A stretch of 64,000 nucleotides of DNA from assembly GCF_900078335.1 (NCBI RefSeq), contig NZ_FKBR01000046.1:307848-371847 (forward strand). Direction: 5' to 3'. This DNA comes from Bordetella trematum. Its GTDB lineage: Bacteria > Pseudomonadota > Gammaproteobacteria > Burkholderiales > Burkholderiaceae_B. Below, in pieces: positions 30,784 to 42,021 of the stretch (positions are counted from its first letter, which is position 1; each line of letters starts with the position of its first letter). The notes under the pieces are model-generated. The model saw nothing but the letters and a program-made list of their open reading frames with translations. It made no database searches and was not told the DNA's origin. The position numbers and the translations under genes are program-made.

Positions 30784-32112
30784 CTACAGCTCGCCGTAGG
30801 AGTGCAGGCCCGACAGGAACATGTTCACGCCCAGGAAGGCAAAGCCGGTGATCAACAGCCCGATCAGCGCCCAATAGGCGGCCATGGTGCCACGCAGGCC
30901 CTTGAGCAGGCGCATGTGCAGCCAGGCCGCGTAGTTCAGCCACACGATCAGGGCCCAGGTTTCCTTCGGATCCCATTGCCAGTAGGCACCCCAGGCATCG
31001 GCCGCCCACAGCGCGCCCAGCACCGTTGCCACGGTAAAGAAAGCGAACCCCACGGCAATGGCGCGATACATGATGTCATCGAGCACTTCCAGCGGGGGCA
31101 GCGCCTGCGCAATGCGGCGGCGCGCCAGCAGAATGGCGCTCACGATCACCACACTGACCCCGCCATAGATCATCCAGGTGGCCGACAGCCCCTCGCTGCG
31201 GAACACCATCGGCTCGGCGCACAGCAGCACCCCCAGCACGAATAGCGGCACCAGCTTGCGCCATGACGCGGTTTCCCCATGCTGCTTGACCAGATAGGCG
31301 AAACCCACCATGGCCGCCAGCGAGAAGGTGCCGTAGCCGATGAAGTTGGCCGGCACGTGCAGCTTCATCCACCAGCTCTTGAGCGCCGGCACCAGGGGCT
31401 GGATCTGGCCTGCGTCGCGGGTGAAGGCATACCAGAGCAGGAACACCATCGCCGAAGAGATCACCAGCAGCACGAAGCCGCCCAGCGCCCGCGTGGCGTA
31501 CTTGCGTTCGTAGTAGAGATAGAACAGCGCCGTCATGAGCGCGAACAGCACGAAGACTTCGTACAAGTTGCTCACCGGGATGTGGCCCAGGTCAGGGCCC
31601 ATCAGATGGCCTTCGCGCCAGCGCACCAGCAGCCCGGTCACGCCGGCAAACACCGCGCCCCAGGTCAGGGCCGTACCCAGCCAGGCCGCCGTGGGGCTGA
31701 CGATGCCGATCCAGTAGCAGGCCGTGGCCAGGATGAACAGCATGCTCATCCACAGGATGGCCGATTGCGACGAGAACAGATACTTGAGCCAGAACACCTC
31801 ATCGGCGCGCCCCAGATCGTTCTGGTAGAGCAGCAGGGCAAGGCCGGTTGCCAGAGCACAGGCGAGCATCAGGCGGCGCAGCGGCCGCCACAGCCATCCC
31901 AGCCAGGCCAGCACGGGCACCGTGCCGCACAGGATCAGCTTCTCGTAGTAATCCATCGCCTGGCTGTAGCGCGTCAGGGCAAAGCCCGCGCCCAGCGCCA
32001 GCAACAGGAAGAACACCGCATCGGTCCAGTCGGGCCGGCCGCGGCTGACTCGGCTGTCGCCGGTCTGGGAAAAACTGCCCTGCCAGACAGGGCTGCGGGT
32101 GGACGTGCTCAT
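30784..32112 (-). CDS. ccsA: System II cytochrome c biogenesis protein CcsA (ResC-type, WWD protein)
   Basis: 442 aa polytopic membrane protein that, with the ResB-type partner, exports heme and attaches it to apocytochromes c. It carries the WWD heme-handling motif in WAADAWGAYWQWDPKETWA, conserved His residues (KLHVPANFIGYG), and about ten membrane helices. Annotation pipelines often call this family CcsB; in Bordetella literature the WWD protein is CcsA. The start overlaps the stop of the upstream ResB-type gene by 4 bp, giving a coupled pair. Confidence 0.94.
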   Translation of the reverse strand: MSTSTRSPVWQGSFSQTGDSRVSRGRPDWTDAVFFLLLALGAGFALTRYSQAMDYYEKLILCGTVPVLAWLGWLWRPLRRLMLACALATGLALLLYQNDLGRADEVFWLKYLFSSQSAILWMSMLFILATACYWIGIVSPTAAWLGTALTWGAVFAGVTGLLVRWREGHLMGPDLGHIPVSNLYEVFVLFALMTALFYLYYERKYATRALGGFVLLVISSAMVFLLWYAFTRDAGQIQPLVPALKSWWMKLHVPANFIGYGTFSLAAMVGFAYLVKQHGETASWRKLVPLFVLGVLLCAEPMVFRSEGLSATWMIYGGVSVVIVSAILLARRRIAQALPPLEVLDDIMYRAIAVGFAFFTVATVLGALWAADAWGAYWQWDPKETWALIVWLNYAAWLHMRLLKGLRGTMAAYWALIGLLITGFAFLGVNMFLSGLHSYGEL

Positions 32113-34190
32113 TGCTCACCTCGGGAGGGGCCCAGCGCGGCCCGGAAACGCTCGAATTCCTGGAAGTAGTCCAGTGTACGCTTCTGCGATGTCATTGCCG
32201 CCTTGACCTCGCTGCCCTGGGCCTGCGGCTTGATCCAGATCCAGACCCGGCGATCGCGGATGTAGAACATGGCGAATACGCCCAGGATCAGCAACAGACA
32301 GCCCAGATAAACCGCGTTCTTGCCCGGCGTACGGCTGACCTGGAAGCCGCTGGCCTGCACCTGCCGGAAATCGCTCAGCGTCAGCAGCACCGGCGCCGGA
32401 TACAGCGCGAGATCCGACAGCGCCGCCATGGCCGCCTGCTGCCAGCGCGCCTGCTGTTCGGCCTGCGCGCCGCTGTCGGCCAGCGCGGGCATGCCCTGGC
32501 GTTCACGCATGATGGCGCGCACATCGAACAACGTGCTGTTGAGCAGGCGCAGCACCACATTGGCCGCACGGTCGACATCGGCCGGATCGGTGGTGCCTTC
32601 CAGCAACTCCGACAGCGCGCGCAGCCCGCCATTGGCGAAGGTGTCCAGGCCCCGGCTGGCCGCGCCCGTCAGGGCGGCGCGGTCGGCGCCCGGCGGCAGG
32701 TTGCGCTCGACGAACCGGTGCACCGCCTCGGCGCGTACGGCCGGATCGGCCAGCGCCGCGCGCAGCTGCATGAACTCGTCGAGCGAGCCCTGCTCATCGG
32801 CCGGGATGCGCAGGTAGGCGTAGTTCTGCGAAGGGTTCTCGCGCACACCGGCCAGGAAAACCTCCAGCCCGTCGAGATCGACCGGCACCATGTAGATGCG
32901 GTACTCCTGCGCCTGACCGGCGTTGTCGATCAGCTGGTATTCCACCGTGGGCCCCAGATTGCGCAGACGCTCGTTCTTGCGCCCGGCAGCGCTGCCGGTG
33001 ACCGCCGCCACATGTTCGCTCAGGCCGCTGCGCGGCGGCGTGGGCGCACCGCCCTCGCCGATGTCTTCCACGTTGATCGGCCGCAGCGCCGTGACATTGA
33101 GCTTGTAGCTGTCGGTGGCTGCGCCCGCCACGCTCGCATTGAGCTCATTGCTCTCGCCCACCACGCCCTCGACCTGGAACGTGGCCGGCGAGGTGCCACG
33201 CAGCGGGTAGCCGGTCAGCGTGACGGCGCTGCCGCCATCATCGAGGTTGGACTGATAGACCGTGACCCCCTTGTAGCGCAGCGGCTCATTGACCTCGATC
33301 ACGCGCTTGAAGCTGCTGCCGTCGTCCGGATCGATGATCTCGACATGGCTGGCAAAGCGGCTCGGCATGCCGGTGGAGTAATAGTCGACGTCGAATTTCT
33401 CCAGCTTGATGGTAAACGGCAGCGGCTGCACCAGCACGCCATCATCGACCATCACCAGGGCGGTGTTGCGCTCGGCCCCCTCGGGCACCAGCACGTTGGC
33501 GCGAAAGCTCGGGTTGCCCAACGGCAGCCGGCCGCTGGCCGGCACATCGGCGATCAGCATGTTCTCGACAATTGGCTGCTTGCCGCCGAACAGCACCTGC
33601 AGCCGCACCAGCAGCTCGCTGTCGAGCAGGCCGCCGATACAGATCACCACCATCGCCAGGTGGGCAAAGATATAACCCAGCCGGTTGCTGCTGCCCTTCT
33701 TGGCGGCCAGCAGGACGCCGCCAGCCTCGCGCCGCTCACGGACCGCATAGCCCTGGCTGCGCAGCACCCCGCGCAGACGCGCCTCAGCCGCCTCGGGCGT
33801 CTCGGGCAAGTCCAGTTCGACGCGCTCAGGAAAAGCCCGCAGGCTGCCCTCTCGCACATGCTCGCGAAACGAGGCGGCATCGCGCAGCATCTTGGGGGCA
33901 TGACGGATCACGCAGATCGACGTCGACACCACCAGAAAGCCCATGATCAGCAGGAACCACCAGCTGTTATAGACATGCCAGAGCGAGAACTTGTCGAACA
34001 CCTCGAACCAGAACGGGCCGAACTGATCGACATAGGTATTAGGCGGGCGGTTCTGCGGCAACACTGTGCCGACGATGCTGGCCACGCAGATGAACACCAG
34101 CAGGCTGATGGCAAAACGCATCGAACCCAGAAGTTCGAACAGGTCGCGCGACAGGCTGTGGCGCGCAGAGCGGGAATCGGTTTGTGTCAT
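32109..34190 (-). CDS. ccsB: System II cytochrome c biogenesis protein, ResB/Ccs1 type
   Basis: 693 aa partner of CcsA in the heme lyase complex. Three hydrophobic helices lie in the N-terminal third (FAISLLVFICVASIVGTVLP; WWFLLIMGFLVVSTSICVI; IFAHLAMVVICIGGLLDS). A large periplasmic domain follows, then a last helix near the C-terminus (YLGCLLLILGVFAMFYI). The ATG (MTQTDSRSARHSL) was chosen because upstream in-frame codons fall outside the conserved region. The gene is coupled to ccsA by an ATGA overlap. A cytochrome c4 gene lies directly upstream. Confidence 0.94.
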   Translation of the reverse strand: MTQTDSRSARHSLSRDLFELLGSMRFAISLLVFICVASIVGTVLPQNRPPNTYVDQFGPFWFEVFDKFSLWHVYNSWWFLLIMGFLVVSTSICVIRHAPKMLRDAASFREHVREGSLRAFPERVELDLPETPEAAEARLRGVLRSQGYAVRERREAGGVLLAAKKGSSNRLGYIFAHLAMVVICIGGLLDSELLVRLQVLFGGKQPIVENMLIADVPASGRLPLGNPSFRANVLVPEGAERNTALVMVDDGVLVQPLPFTIKLEKFDVDYYSTGMPSRFASHVEIIDPDDGSSFKRVIEVNEPLRYKGVTVYQSNLDDGGSAVTLTGYPLRGTSPATFQVEGVVGESNELNASVAGAATDSYKLNVTALRPINVEDIGEGGAPTPPRSGLSEHVAAVTGSAAGRKNERLRNLGPTVEYQLIDNAGQAQEYRIYMVPVDLDGLEVFLAGVRENPSQNYAYLRIPADEQGSLDEFMQLRAALADPAVRAEAVHRFVERNLPPGADRAALTGAASRGLDTFANGGLRALSELLEGTTDPADVDRAANVVLRLLNSTLFDVRAIMRERQGMPALADSGAQAEQQARWQQAAMAALSDLALYPAPVLLTLSDFRQVQASGFQVSRTPGKNAVYLGCLLLILGVFAMFYIRDRRVWIWIKPQAQGSEVKAAMTSQKRTLDYFQEFERFRAALGPSRGEQ

Positions 34191-34277
34191 CGCGTATCGG
34201 TGAGGGCGCGCCATCCCGTGCCGGCAAGGGCGGGGCATGGTTGCGCCGGCGCTCCAGCGGCTGCGCCGCAAAAGCGT

Positions 34278-34958
34278 TTAACGTAAGCCCGCAGCATAAT
34301 CTGCCACAGATTGAATGTCTTGATCCGACATGCGGGAAGCGATGTCCTGCATCACCGGACTCACACCCCGCTCGCCGCTGCGCAACAGCCGCAGTTGCTC
34401 CTCCAGATAGGCAGGAAACTGCCCGGCCAGGCGCGGATACTGGCCCGGCAGACCCGCGCCCGCCGGGCCATGACAGGCCGCGCAAGCCGGAATATTGCGT
34501 TCCGGCAACCCGCCGCGCCACAAGCGCTGCCCATGCCCGCCCACGTCCTCCTGTGTCGAGGCAGCCGGCTGCCGCAATGGCTGCTCGGCCAGGTAGCGCG
34601 CCACGTTGGCGATGTCTTCGGGGGTCAGAGGCTGGGCCATGGGCGTCATGGCAGTGGGCTCGCCTTGCGGGCCCAGGCGCGCCGGCAGCGACGCGCCATC
34701 GCGGATCTGGAAATTACGCAGCTGCTGCGCCAGATACTCGTGCGGCTGGGCGGCCAGATTGGGATAAAGGGGAATGTCGCTGTTGCCGGCCTCGCCGTGA
34801 CAGGATGCACAGGCCAGAATGCCGCGCTCCATGTCACCGTCCAGGTAAAGCCGCGCCCCGGCTGCCGCGTCGGGGCCCGCAGCCACCGCCGGCCCAGCCA
34901 GCGATAGGCAAAGCAACACGCCCAGGGTGACGGCCATTCTTGACGGCGCAGGGTGCAT
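34278..34958 (-). CDS. Diheme cytochrome c4-like protein
   Basis: 226 aa periplasmic electron carrier. The signal peptide (MAVTLGVLLCLSLAGPAVAA region) is followed by two heme-binding motifs, CASCH and CAACH, each with a downstream Met (MTPMAQPLT; MSDQDIQSVADY region) as expected for the duplicated cytochrome c4 fold. The ATG at 34958 is used; an ATG 7 codons later is possible. It lies directly upstream of the ccsB-ccsA pair that would mature it. Likely partners are terminal oxidases or reductases of the respiratory chain. Confidence 0.92.
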   Translation of the reverse strand: MHPAPSRMAVTLGVLLCLSLAGPAVAAGPDAAAGARLYLDGDMERGILACASCHGEAGNSDIPLYPNLAAQPHEYLAQQLRNFQIRDGASLPARLGPQGEPTAMTPMAQPLTPEDIANVARYLAEQPLRQPAASTQEDVGGHGQRLWRGGLPERNIPACAACHGPAGAGLPGQYPRLAGQFPAYLEEQLRLLRSGERGVSPVMQDIASRMSDQDIQSVADYAAGLR

Positions 34959-35145
34959 CGGTAGACCTCGACAGGCACTGGCCGGATCCGGACGCCCGCC
35001 CCGCGAGGGGCGTGCAGCCTGCCGCGGCATGGCCATCCATCGCGACCCGGTGAGCGGCGCCGCAGACCGGCGCCTGGGCACTCAGGCCCCGGCCGCAAAC
35101 GGGCGATTATACAATGGGGGCTACAACCACCCGATTAGGCGACCC

Positions 35146-36779
<1,634 letters not shown>

Positions 36780-36802
36780 GCGACGCGCCTCCGGCTGCGC
36801 GG

Positions 36803-38710
36803 CTAGCGGCGCGCCTGCGCCGCAGCCTCATCCAGCGAGGCGGCGAAACGCGCCGCATCCTGGAAACCCACCACACGCGGCTCGGCCAGCTCGCGCCCGC
36901 CGGGCGCAAAGAACAGGATGCCCGGCGGCCCGAACAGGTCGAAGCGCTTGAGCAAGGCGCGGTCATCGGCATTGTTCTGGGTGACGTCGGCCTGCAGCAG
37001 CAACATGCCCGCCATGCGCTGCGCCACAGCCGGATCGCTGAACGTGAAACGCTCCATTTCGCGGCACGATACGCACCAATCGGCATAGAAATCCAGCATC
37101 ACCGGCTGGGTGCTGGCGGCCAGGGCGGCGTCCAGCTCGGCCACCGTGCGCACCCGCTTGAACGTCGGATGCGGCGCTGCCGCCACGGCCGTGCCTTCTC
37201 GCGCGGCCAGGTGCCCCAACGGCGCCAGCGCATCGCGCCCGCCGCTGGCCAGCCCCACGACCCACGCCAGCGCGGCCAGCGCCAGCAGCAGGCCCAGACC
37301 CTTGGCGAACATGCGCGCCGCGCCGGCCTGCGCCGGCAGCGGCTCGAAGGCGCGCAGCATCACCGCACTGACCAGCGCCAGCAGGGCCCACCCCAGCATC
37401 AGCGCCCAGGCCGGCACCACCGGGATCAGCATCCACCAGGCCGTGGCCAGCAACAACATGCCGAACAGCCGCTTGACCCCTTCCATCCAGGGACCGGCCT
37501 TGGGCAACAGCGCGCGCGAAGAGGCCCCCACCAGCAGCAACGGCACACCCATGCCCCAGGCCATGGCGAACAGGGCCGCAGCCCCCAGCGCCACATCGCC
37601 CGTCTGGGAGATGTACAGCAGGGCGCCCGCCAGGGGCGCCGCCACGCAGGGGCCGACGATCAGCGCGGATATTGCCCCCATCAGCCAGGCGCCCGCATAG
37701 TGCCCGCCCGGAATGCGGTCGGCGCGCGCGCTCAGGCGGGCTTGCCAGCTGGCCGGCAACTGCAGGGTATAGGCATCGAACATTGCCAGCGCCAGCAGGG
37801 CCAGCAGACCGGCAAACAGCGCCAGCACCCAGGGCGTCTGCAACCAGGCCGCCAAGCCGGCGCCGCTCAAGCCGGCAGCCACGCCCAACAGGGTGTAGAT
37901 CAGCGACATGCCCAGCACATAGGCGGCCGCCAACCCCAGGCCGCGTCGTCGGGAGGCGTTGGCCGCCCCGCCATCGCGACCGATGATGATGGACGAAAGA
38001 ATCGGAATCATCGGCAGCACGCAAGGCGTGAACGCCAGCAGCAGCCCCAGGAGGAAGAAAACACCCGCCGTCTTCAGCAGGCCCAGTCCGCCGATCGCAT
38101 CAGCCAAGCCGCGGTCACCGGACTCCAGCAAGGCGCCCAAACCGCCCGTCGGCGTCGACACGCCGGCTGCGGCCGGGGCGGGGCCGGCCTGCAACGCCTG
38201 GGCCTCCTGACCTGGCTCGATGGCGCTCACGCGCACCTCGGGCACACCGTCCCGCGGCGTCACGGACACCAGATGCGACATCGGGGGATAGCACAGCCCG
38301 GCATCGGCGCATCCCTGGCTGGTCACGCGCAGCCGCGCCGCCTCGCCCCGCAGCGTCATGGGCAACCGGATCCGCACATTGTCGTGATAGACCTCCATGT
38401 CCTGCTCGAAGGTCGGGTCGTACTTGACTTCGCCGGCCGGAAACTCGGCCTGCGCCGTATCGATGGCTCCCGCAGGCACGGCCTCCAGGTCGAAGCGCTC
38501 GCGGTACATGTAGTAGCCCGGCGCCACCTTGAAGTCCAGTTCCAGGGCGTTGTCGCCCACGGCGCGCGCCGTCAGGCCGAAGGCCTGTTCCGGGGCCAGG
38601 AAATCCTCCTGGGCCTGAGCCGTCGCGGCGGCCAGCGCCAGCCAGAGGGCCAGCAAGGCCGCCAAAACGCCGGCCCACGGACCGCCACGCCGATTCAACA
38701 CTCGCTGCAT
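36803..38710 (-). CDS. dsbD: Thiol:disulfide interchange protein DsbD (DipZ)
   Basis: 635 aa inner-membrane protein that carries reducing power from cytoplasmic thioredoxin to the periplasm. It has a signal peptide. The N-terminal domain has a Cys pair (GCADAGLCYPP). The eight-helix core has Cys in FTPCVLPMIPIL and VGPCVAAPLAG. The C-terminal thioredoxin-like domain has the CxxC DWCVSCREME. In Bordetella, DipZ is one of four proteins known to be required for System II cytochrome c maturation, fitting the neighbourhood. cutA lies 9 bp upstream on the same strand. Confidence 0.96.
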   Translation of the reverse strand: MQRVLNRRGGPWAGVLAALLALWLALAAATAQAQEDFLAPEQAFGLTARAVGDNALELDFKVAPGYYMYRERFDLEAVPAGAIDTAQAEFPAGEVKYDPTFEQDMEVYHDNVRIRLPMTLRGEAARLRVTSQGCADAGLCYPPMSHLVSVTPRDGVPEVRVSAIEPGQEAQALQAGPAPAAAGVSTPTGGLGALLESGDRGLADAIGGLGLLKTAGVFFLLGLLLAFTPCVLPMIPILSSIIIGRDGGAANASRRRGLGLAAAYVLGMSLIYTLLGVAAGLSGAGLAAWLQTPWVLALFAGLLALLALAMFDAYTLQLPASWQARLSARADRIPGGHYAGAWLMGAISALIVGPCVAAPLAGALLYISQTGDVALGAAALFAMAWGMGVPLLLVGASSRALLPKAGPWMEGVKRLFGMLLLATAWWMLIPVVPAWALMLGWALLALVSAVMLRAFEPLPAQAGAARMFAKGLGLLLALAALAWVVGLASGGRDALAPLGHLAAREGTAVAAAPHPTFKRVRTVAELDAALAASTQPVMLDFYADWCVSCREMERFTFSDPAVAQRMAGMLLLQADVTQNNADDRALLKRFDLFGPPGILFFAPGGRELAEPRVVGFQDAARFAASLDEAAAQARR

Positions 38711-38719
38711 TGCATCCTC

Positions 38720-39061
38720 TTAATCCGAAGCCGGCTGGCGGGTCTGCTCGCGCACCCAGTCCAGGTAGGCCGTCAGGCCGCCCGTCACGGGCAGCACGAT
38801 GATCTCCGGCACCTCATAGGGGTGCAGACGGCCAAGCGCCTGCACCACCGCCTCCTGGGCGCCACGAGTGGTCTTGATGGTCAGGGGGATCTCTTCGGCC
38901 TGTTCGACCGCGCCCTGCCACCGATAGACAGACACGATGGGCGCGCCAAGGTTCACGCAGGCGGCCAGCCCCTGTCCGACCAGACCCTGCGCAATCTGCC
39001 TGGCGATCGCCGTATCCGGCGCATTGCTGACGATCAGCACAACGTCGTCATCTCGCAACAT
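38720..39061 (-). CDS. cutA: Divalent cation tolerance protein CutA
   Basis: 113 aa trimeric, PII-like fold protein. Family marks are VSNAPDTAIARQIAQGLV, LAACVNLGAPIVSVYRWQG and the C-terminal LHPYEVPEIIVLPV. It is co-directional with dsbD (9-bp gap), a pairing also found in enterobacteria. Its role in metal tolerance is inherited from E. coli genetics and is not well understood biochemically. Confidence 0.93.
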   Translation of the reverse strand: MLRDDDVVLIVSNAPDTAIARQIAQGLVGQGLAACVNLGAPIVSVYRWQGAVEQAEEIPLTIKTTRGAQEAVVQALGRLHPYEVPEIIVLPVTGGLTAYLDWVREQTRQPASD

Positions 39062-39159
39062 GTACGCTCCCCCTCAAAGACCTGCACGCTCGACTCGGGG
39101 TATTTTATGGGATCGATCAAGGGGCCGGATCCACAACGCCCCGCTCAGGAGACCCAACC

Positions 39160-39594
39160 ATGCAGGACAGCTGTTTGTTCTGCCGCATCGCGCGGCACGA
39201 GCTACCGGCCCACATCATCCACGAAGACAGCCGCGTGCTGGCTTTCCTGGACATCCATCCGGTGCGCCGGGGCCACGTATTGATCATCCCCAAGCAGCAC
39301 TATCCCTACTTTGAGGACATGCCTGCCGATCTGGCCGGACATATCGTCAATCTGGGTCAGAAGCTGGCCCGCCACATGAAGCAGATCTACGGCGTGGAAC
39401 GCGTGGGCCTGGCCTTCACCGGCATCCATGTGGCGCATGCGCATGCCCACATCATTCCCATGCACCACCCCCAGGACATCACCTCCACGCAGTACATCGC
39501 ACAGCGCGACCTGGACTTCATCATGCCGCCGCAGGCCGACAGCGCCCTGCTGCAGGCCGCAGCCGACGAATTACGCCAGGCGCTGGGCGCCTGA
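39160..39594 (+). CDS. HIT-family nucleotide hydrolase
   Basis: 144 aa histidine-triad protein. It begins CLFCRIARHELPAHIIHED with a CxxC. The catalytic triad is HVAHAHAHIIPMH. Members hydrolyse AMP- or GMP-linked substrates or diadenosine polyphosphates. The exact substrate cannot be fixed. SD GGAG lies 10-13 nt before the ATG. It is convergent with rplQ, with a strong shared terminator. Confidence 0.92.
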   Translation: MQDSCLFCRIARHELPAHIIHEDSRVLAFLDIHPVRRGHVLIIPKQHYPYFEDMPADLAGHIVNLGQKLARHMKQIYGVERVGLAFTGIHVAHAHAHIIPMHHPQDITSTQYIAQRDLDFIMPPQADSALLQAAADELRQALGA

Positions 39595-39607
39595 TCCGGG
39601 CGGACAT

Positions 39608-39635
39608 AAAAAAAGCGGGCCGAAGCCCGCTTTTT
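39608..39635. terminator. Bidirectional terminator ending the alpha ribosomal operon and the HIT gene
   Basis: AAAAAGCGGGC and GCCCGCTTTTT form a perfect stem with a short CGAA loop and have A/T runs on both sides. It serves rplQ on the minus strand and the HIT gene on the plus strand. Confidence 0.9.
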
Positions 39636-39652
39636 CCGCTGAGGGCAATGCC

Positions 39653-40048
39653 TTATTCGGCAGCGCCTTCCGCTTCGGAAGCATCCACTTCCGGACGGTC
39701 AACCAGCTCCATGAAAGCCATGGGAGCGTTGTCGCCCTGACGGAAGCCCATCTTCAGGACACGGGTGTAGCCGCCGTTGCGGGCCGCGTAGCGCGGGCCG
39801 ATTTCGGCGAACAGCTTGACCACGGCGTCGCGATCGCGCAGACGGGCAAAAGCCAGGCGCTTGTTCGCGAGCGTGGGCTCCTTGCCCAGCGTGATGAGGG
39901 GTTCGATGACGCGGCGCAGTTCTTTCGCCTTCGGCAGCGTGGTCTTGATCGCTTCGTGGGTGATCAGCGAAACAGCCATGTTGCGGAACATGGCCAGACG
40001 ATGGCTGCTGGTGCGGTTGAGTTTGCGCAGTCCGTTACCGTGACGCAT
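39653..40048 (-). CDS. rplQ: 50S ribosomal protein L17
   Basis: 131 aa. It begins [20 protein letters not shown], the universal L17 start, and lines the peptide exit tunnel region. It is the last gene of the alpha operon. A 151-bp gap with tandem hairpins separates it from rpoA. The C-terminus ([12 protein letters not shown]) is acidic, a common extension. Confidence 0.98.
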   Translation of the reverse strand: MRHGNGLRKLNRTSSHRLAMFRNMAVSLITHEAIKTTLPKAKELRRVIEPLITLGKEPTLANKRLAFARLRDRDAVVKLFAEIGPRYAARNGGYTRVLKMGFRQGDNAPMAFMELVDRPEVDASEAEGAAE

Positions 40049-40152
40049 GGTGATTTTCCTTTGAATCTAAAAGATGGCGTTTCCGCCATCGGGTTGCCGG
40101 CTCTTCTATCGACGCGCCAGGGGCGCGCCGCGGTCCGGTGGAATCGGGTTAC

Positions 40153-40191
40153 CCGGCCGAAGCCGGTCGGGCGCGGCGAAACGCCGCGCCC
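40153..40191 (-). other. Tandem hairpins between rpoA and rplQ
   Basis: Directly after the rpoA stop the minus-strand RNA forms a perfect 10-bp stem (40169-40178 with 40182-40191, 3-nt loop). A second stem closed by a TTCG tetraloop follows (40153-40166). There is no T-run, so this looks like a processing, stability or attenuation element rather than a full terminator. Confidence 0.6.
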
Positions 40192-40199
40192 TTTGACAA

Positions 40200-41186
40200 T
40201 TACGGACGCTCCAGGCCCAGCGGGGGCCAGTTTTCCAGCTTCATGCCGAGCGTCAGGCCGCGTGCGGCCAGGACTTCCTTGATTTCGTTGAGCGACTTGC
40301 GGCCCAGGTTCGGGGTCTTGAGCAGCTCGTTCTCGGTACGCTGGATCAGGTCGCCGATGTAGTAGATGTTCTCGGCCTTCAGGCAGTTGGCCGAACGCAC
40401 CGTCAGCTCCAGATCGTCGACCGGGCGCAGCAGCACCGGATCGATCTGCGGGGTGCCGCGCACCGGCGCTTCGTAGGAGTCGCCAGCACCTTCCAGGGCG
40501 GCGAACACCGAGATCTGGTCCATCAGGATGCGGGCCGACTGGCGCACGGCTTCCTCGGGCGAGATCACGCCATCGGTCTCGATGTCCAGCACCAGCTTGT
40601 CCAGGTCGGTACGCTGCTCGACGCGGGCGCTCTCGACGGCATAGCTGACGCGACGCACGGGGCTGAACGAAGCGTCCAGCACGATGCGGCCGATGGTGTG
40701 GGTGCGGTCTTCCGACAGCGCACGCACGTTGCCCGGCACGTAGCCGCGGCCCTTCTCGACCTTGATCTGCATCTCCAGCTTGCCGGCATCGGTCAGGTTG
40801 CAGATGGGATGGTCGGGGTTCACGATTTCGACGTCGTGCGGCAGCTCGATGTCGCTGGCCAGCACCTGGCCGGCGCCGGTCTTGCGCAGGATCAGCGTGA
40901 CTTCGTCGCGGTTGTGCAGCTTGAACACCACGCCCTTCAGGTTCAGCAGGATGTCGACGACGTCCTCGCGCACGCCCGGGATGGTCGAATACTCGTGCAC
41001 CACGCCCGTCATCTGCACTTCGGTCGGCGCAAAGCCGGTCATCGAAGACAGCAGGATGCGGCGCAGGGCGTTACCCAGCGTATGGCCGTAACCGCGCTCG
41101 AAAGGCTCCATCACGATCTTGGCGTGGTTGGGGCCGATGGGTTCGACCTCGATGGAGCGCGGTTTCAGAAAACCTTGATTGGACAT
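40200..41186 (-). CDS. rpoA: RNA polymerase alpha subunit
   Basis: 328 aa. The N-terminal dimerisation domain (about 1-235) includes [34 protein letters not shown] sequence. The C-terminal DNA- and activator-binding domain (about 250-320) holds [20 protein letters not shown] and [13 protein letters not shown]. Normal length. SD AAGGAA lies 9-14 nt before the ATG. It is separated from rpsD by 200 bp that contain strong hairpins and perhaps a separate promoter. Confidence 0.98.
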   Translation of the reverse strand: MSNQGFLKPRSIEVEPIGPNHAKIVMEPFERGYGHTLGNALRRILLSSMTGFAPTEVQMTGVVHEYSTIPGVREDVVDILLNLKGVVFKLHNRDEVTLILRKTGAGQVLASDIELPHDVEIVNPDHPICNLTDAGKLEMQIKVEKGRGYVPGNVRALSEDRTHTIGRIVLDASFSPVRRVSYAVESARVEQRTDLDKLVLDIETDGVISPEEAVRQSARILMDQISVFAALEGAGDSYEAPVRGTPQIDPVLLRPVDDLELTVRSANCLKAENIYYIGDLIQRTENELLKTPNLGRKSLNEIKEVLAARGLTLGMKLENWPPLGLERP

Positions 41187-41310
41187 GGAGCAAGTTCCTT
41201 TTCAATACCCTCGGCTCGTTACACCGATAAGGCTGATGGAAATGAATCGGTAATCAGCCGCCTGACGGGCAAACCCGCGGGGCCGTATGACTGCGGGGGG
41301 TAAACACCGC

Positions 41311-41381
41311 AAAGCCCGCCAGGGCCAACAGGCCTGGGCGGGCTGGATTCGCAGTATAACCGAAGCGGGCGCGAGCCCGCT
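41311..41381 (-). other. Hairpins between rpsD and rpoA
   Basis: On the minus strand, 6 nt after the rpsD stop, AGCGGGC/GCCCGCT (41364-41381, 4-nt loop) is followed by a longer stem (41313-41323 with 41333-41344, one bulge) ending in GGGCTTTGCGG. The second resembles a weak intrinsic terminator. Confidence 0.55.
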
Positions 41382-41386
41382 GCAGA

Positions 41387-42010
41387 TTAACGCGAGTACA
41401 GTTCGACAACCATCGACTCGTTGATGTCGCGGGCGACATCAGCGCGGTCGGGAGCCGACTTGAACGTACCGGTCAGCTTGTTGGTGTCGACTTCCACCCA
41501 CTGCGGCATGCCAATGCTCGAAGCCAGATCCAGCGATTCGCGGATACGGGCTTGCTTCTTGGCGCCTTCACGGATGGTGATGACGTCGCCGGCCTTGACC
41601 AGCATCGAGGCGATGTCGGCGGTGCGGCCGTTCAGCTCGATGGCGCGGTGGCTCACCAGCTGGCGGGCTTCAGCGCGGGTCGAACCGAAACCCATGCGAT
41701 ACACCACGTTGTCCAGACGCGATTCGAGCAGCTGGATCAGCGTTTCGCCGGTGTTGCCGCGACGACGCTCGGCTTCAACGAAGTACTTGCGGAATTGCTT
41801 CTCGAGCACACCGTACATGCGCTTGAGTTTTTGCTTTTCGCGCAGCTGCAGACCGTAGTCAGAGGTGCGAGCACCCGAAGTACGGCCATGCTGGCCAGGC
41901 TTGGAATCCAGTTTGCACTTGGAGTCCAGCGAGCGACGAGCGCTCTTCAGGAACAGGTCAGTACCCTCGCGGCGCGAGAGCTTGCACTTGGGACCAATAT
42001 AACGAGCCAT
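41387..42010 (-). CDS. rpsD: 30S ribosomal protein S4
   Basis: 207 aa primary 16S rRNA binder and, in E. coli, translational repressor of the alpha operon. It begins [20 protein letters not shown] and has the S4 RNA-binding domain [20 protein letters not shown]. The start overlaps nothing; 11 bp separate it from rpsK. The frame extends upstream into rpsK, but the family start is clear. Confidence 0.98.
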   Translation of the reverse strand: MARYIGPKCKLSRREGTDLFLKSARRSLDSKCKLDSKPGQHGRTSGARTSDYGLQLREKQKLKRMYGVLEKQFRKYFVEAERRRGNTGETLIQLLESRLDNVVYRMGFGSTRAEARQLVSHRAIELNGRTADIASMLVKAGDVITIREGAKKQARIRESLDLASSIGMPQWVEVDTNKLTGTFKSAPDRADVARDINESMVVELYSR

Positions 42011-42021
42011 GGAGGTTCCCC

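Noticed and set aside
34927..35145. N-terminal extension of EngB by 73 codons
   Set aside because: The upstream codons overlap the divergent cytochrome c4 start region and do not resemble EngB. The family N-terminus matches the GTG at 35146.
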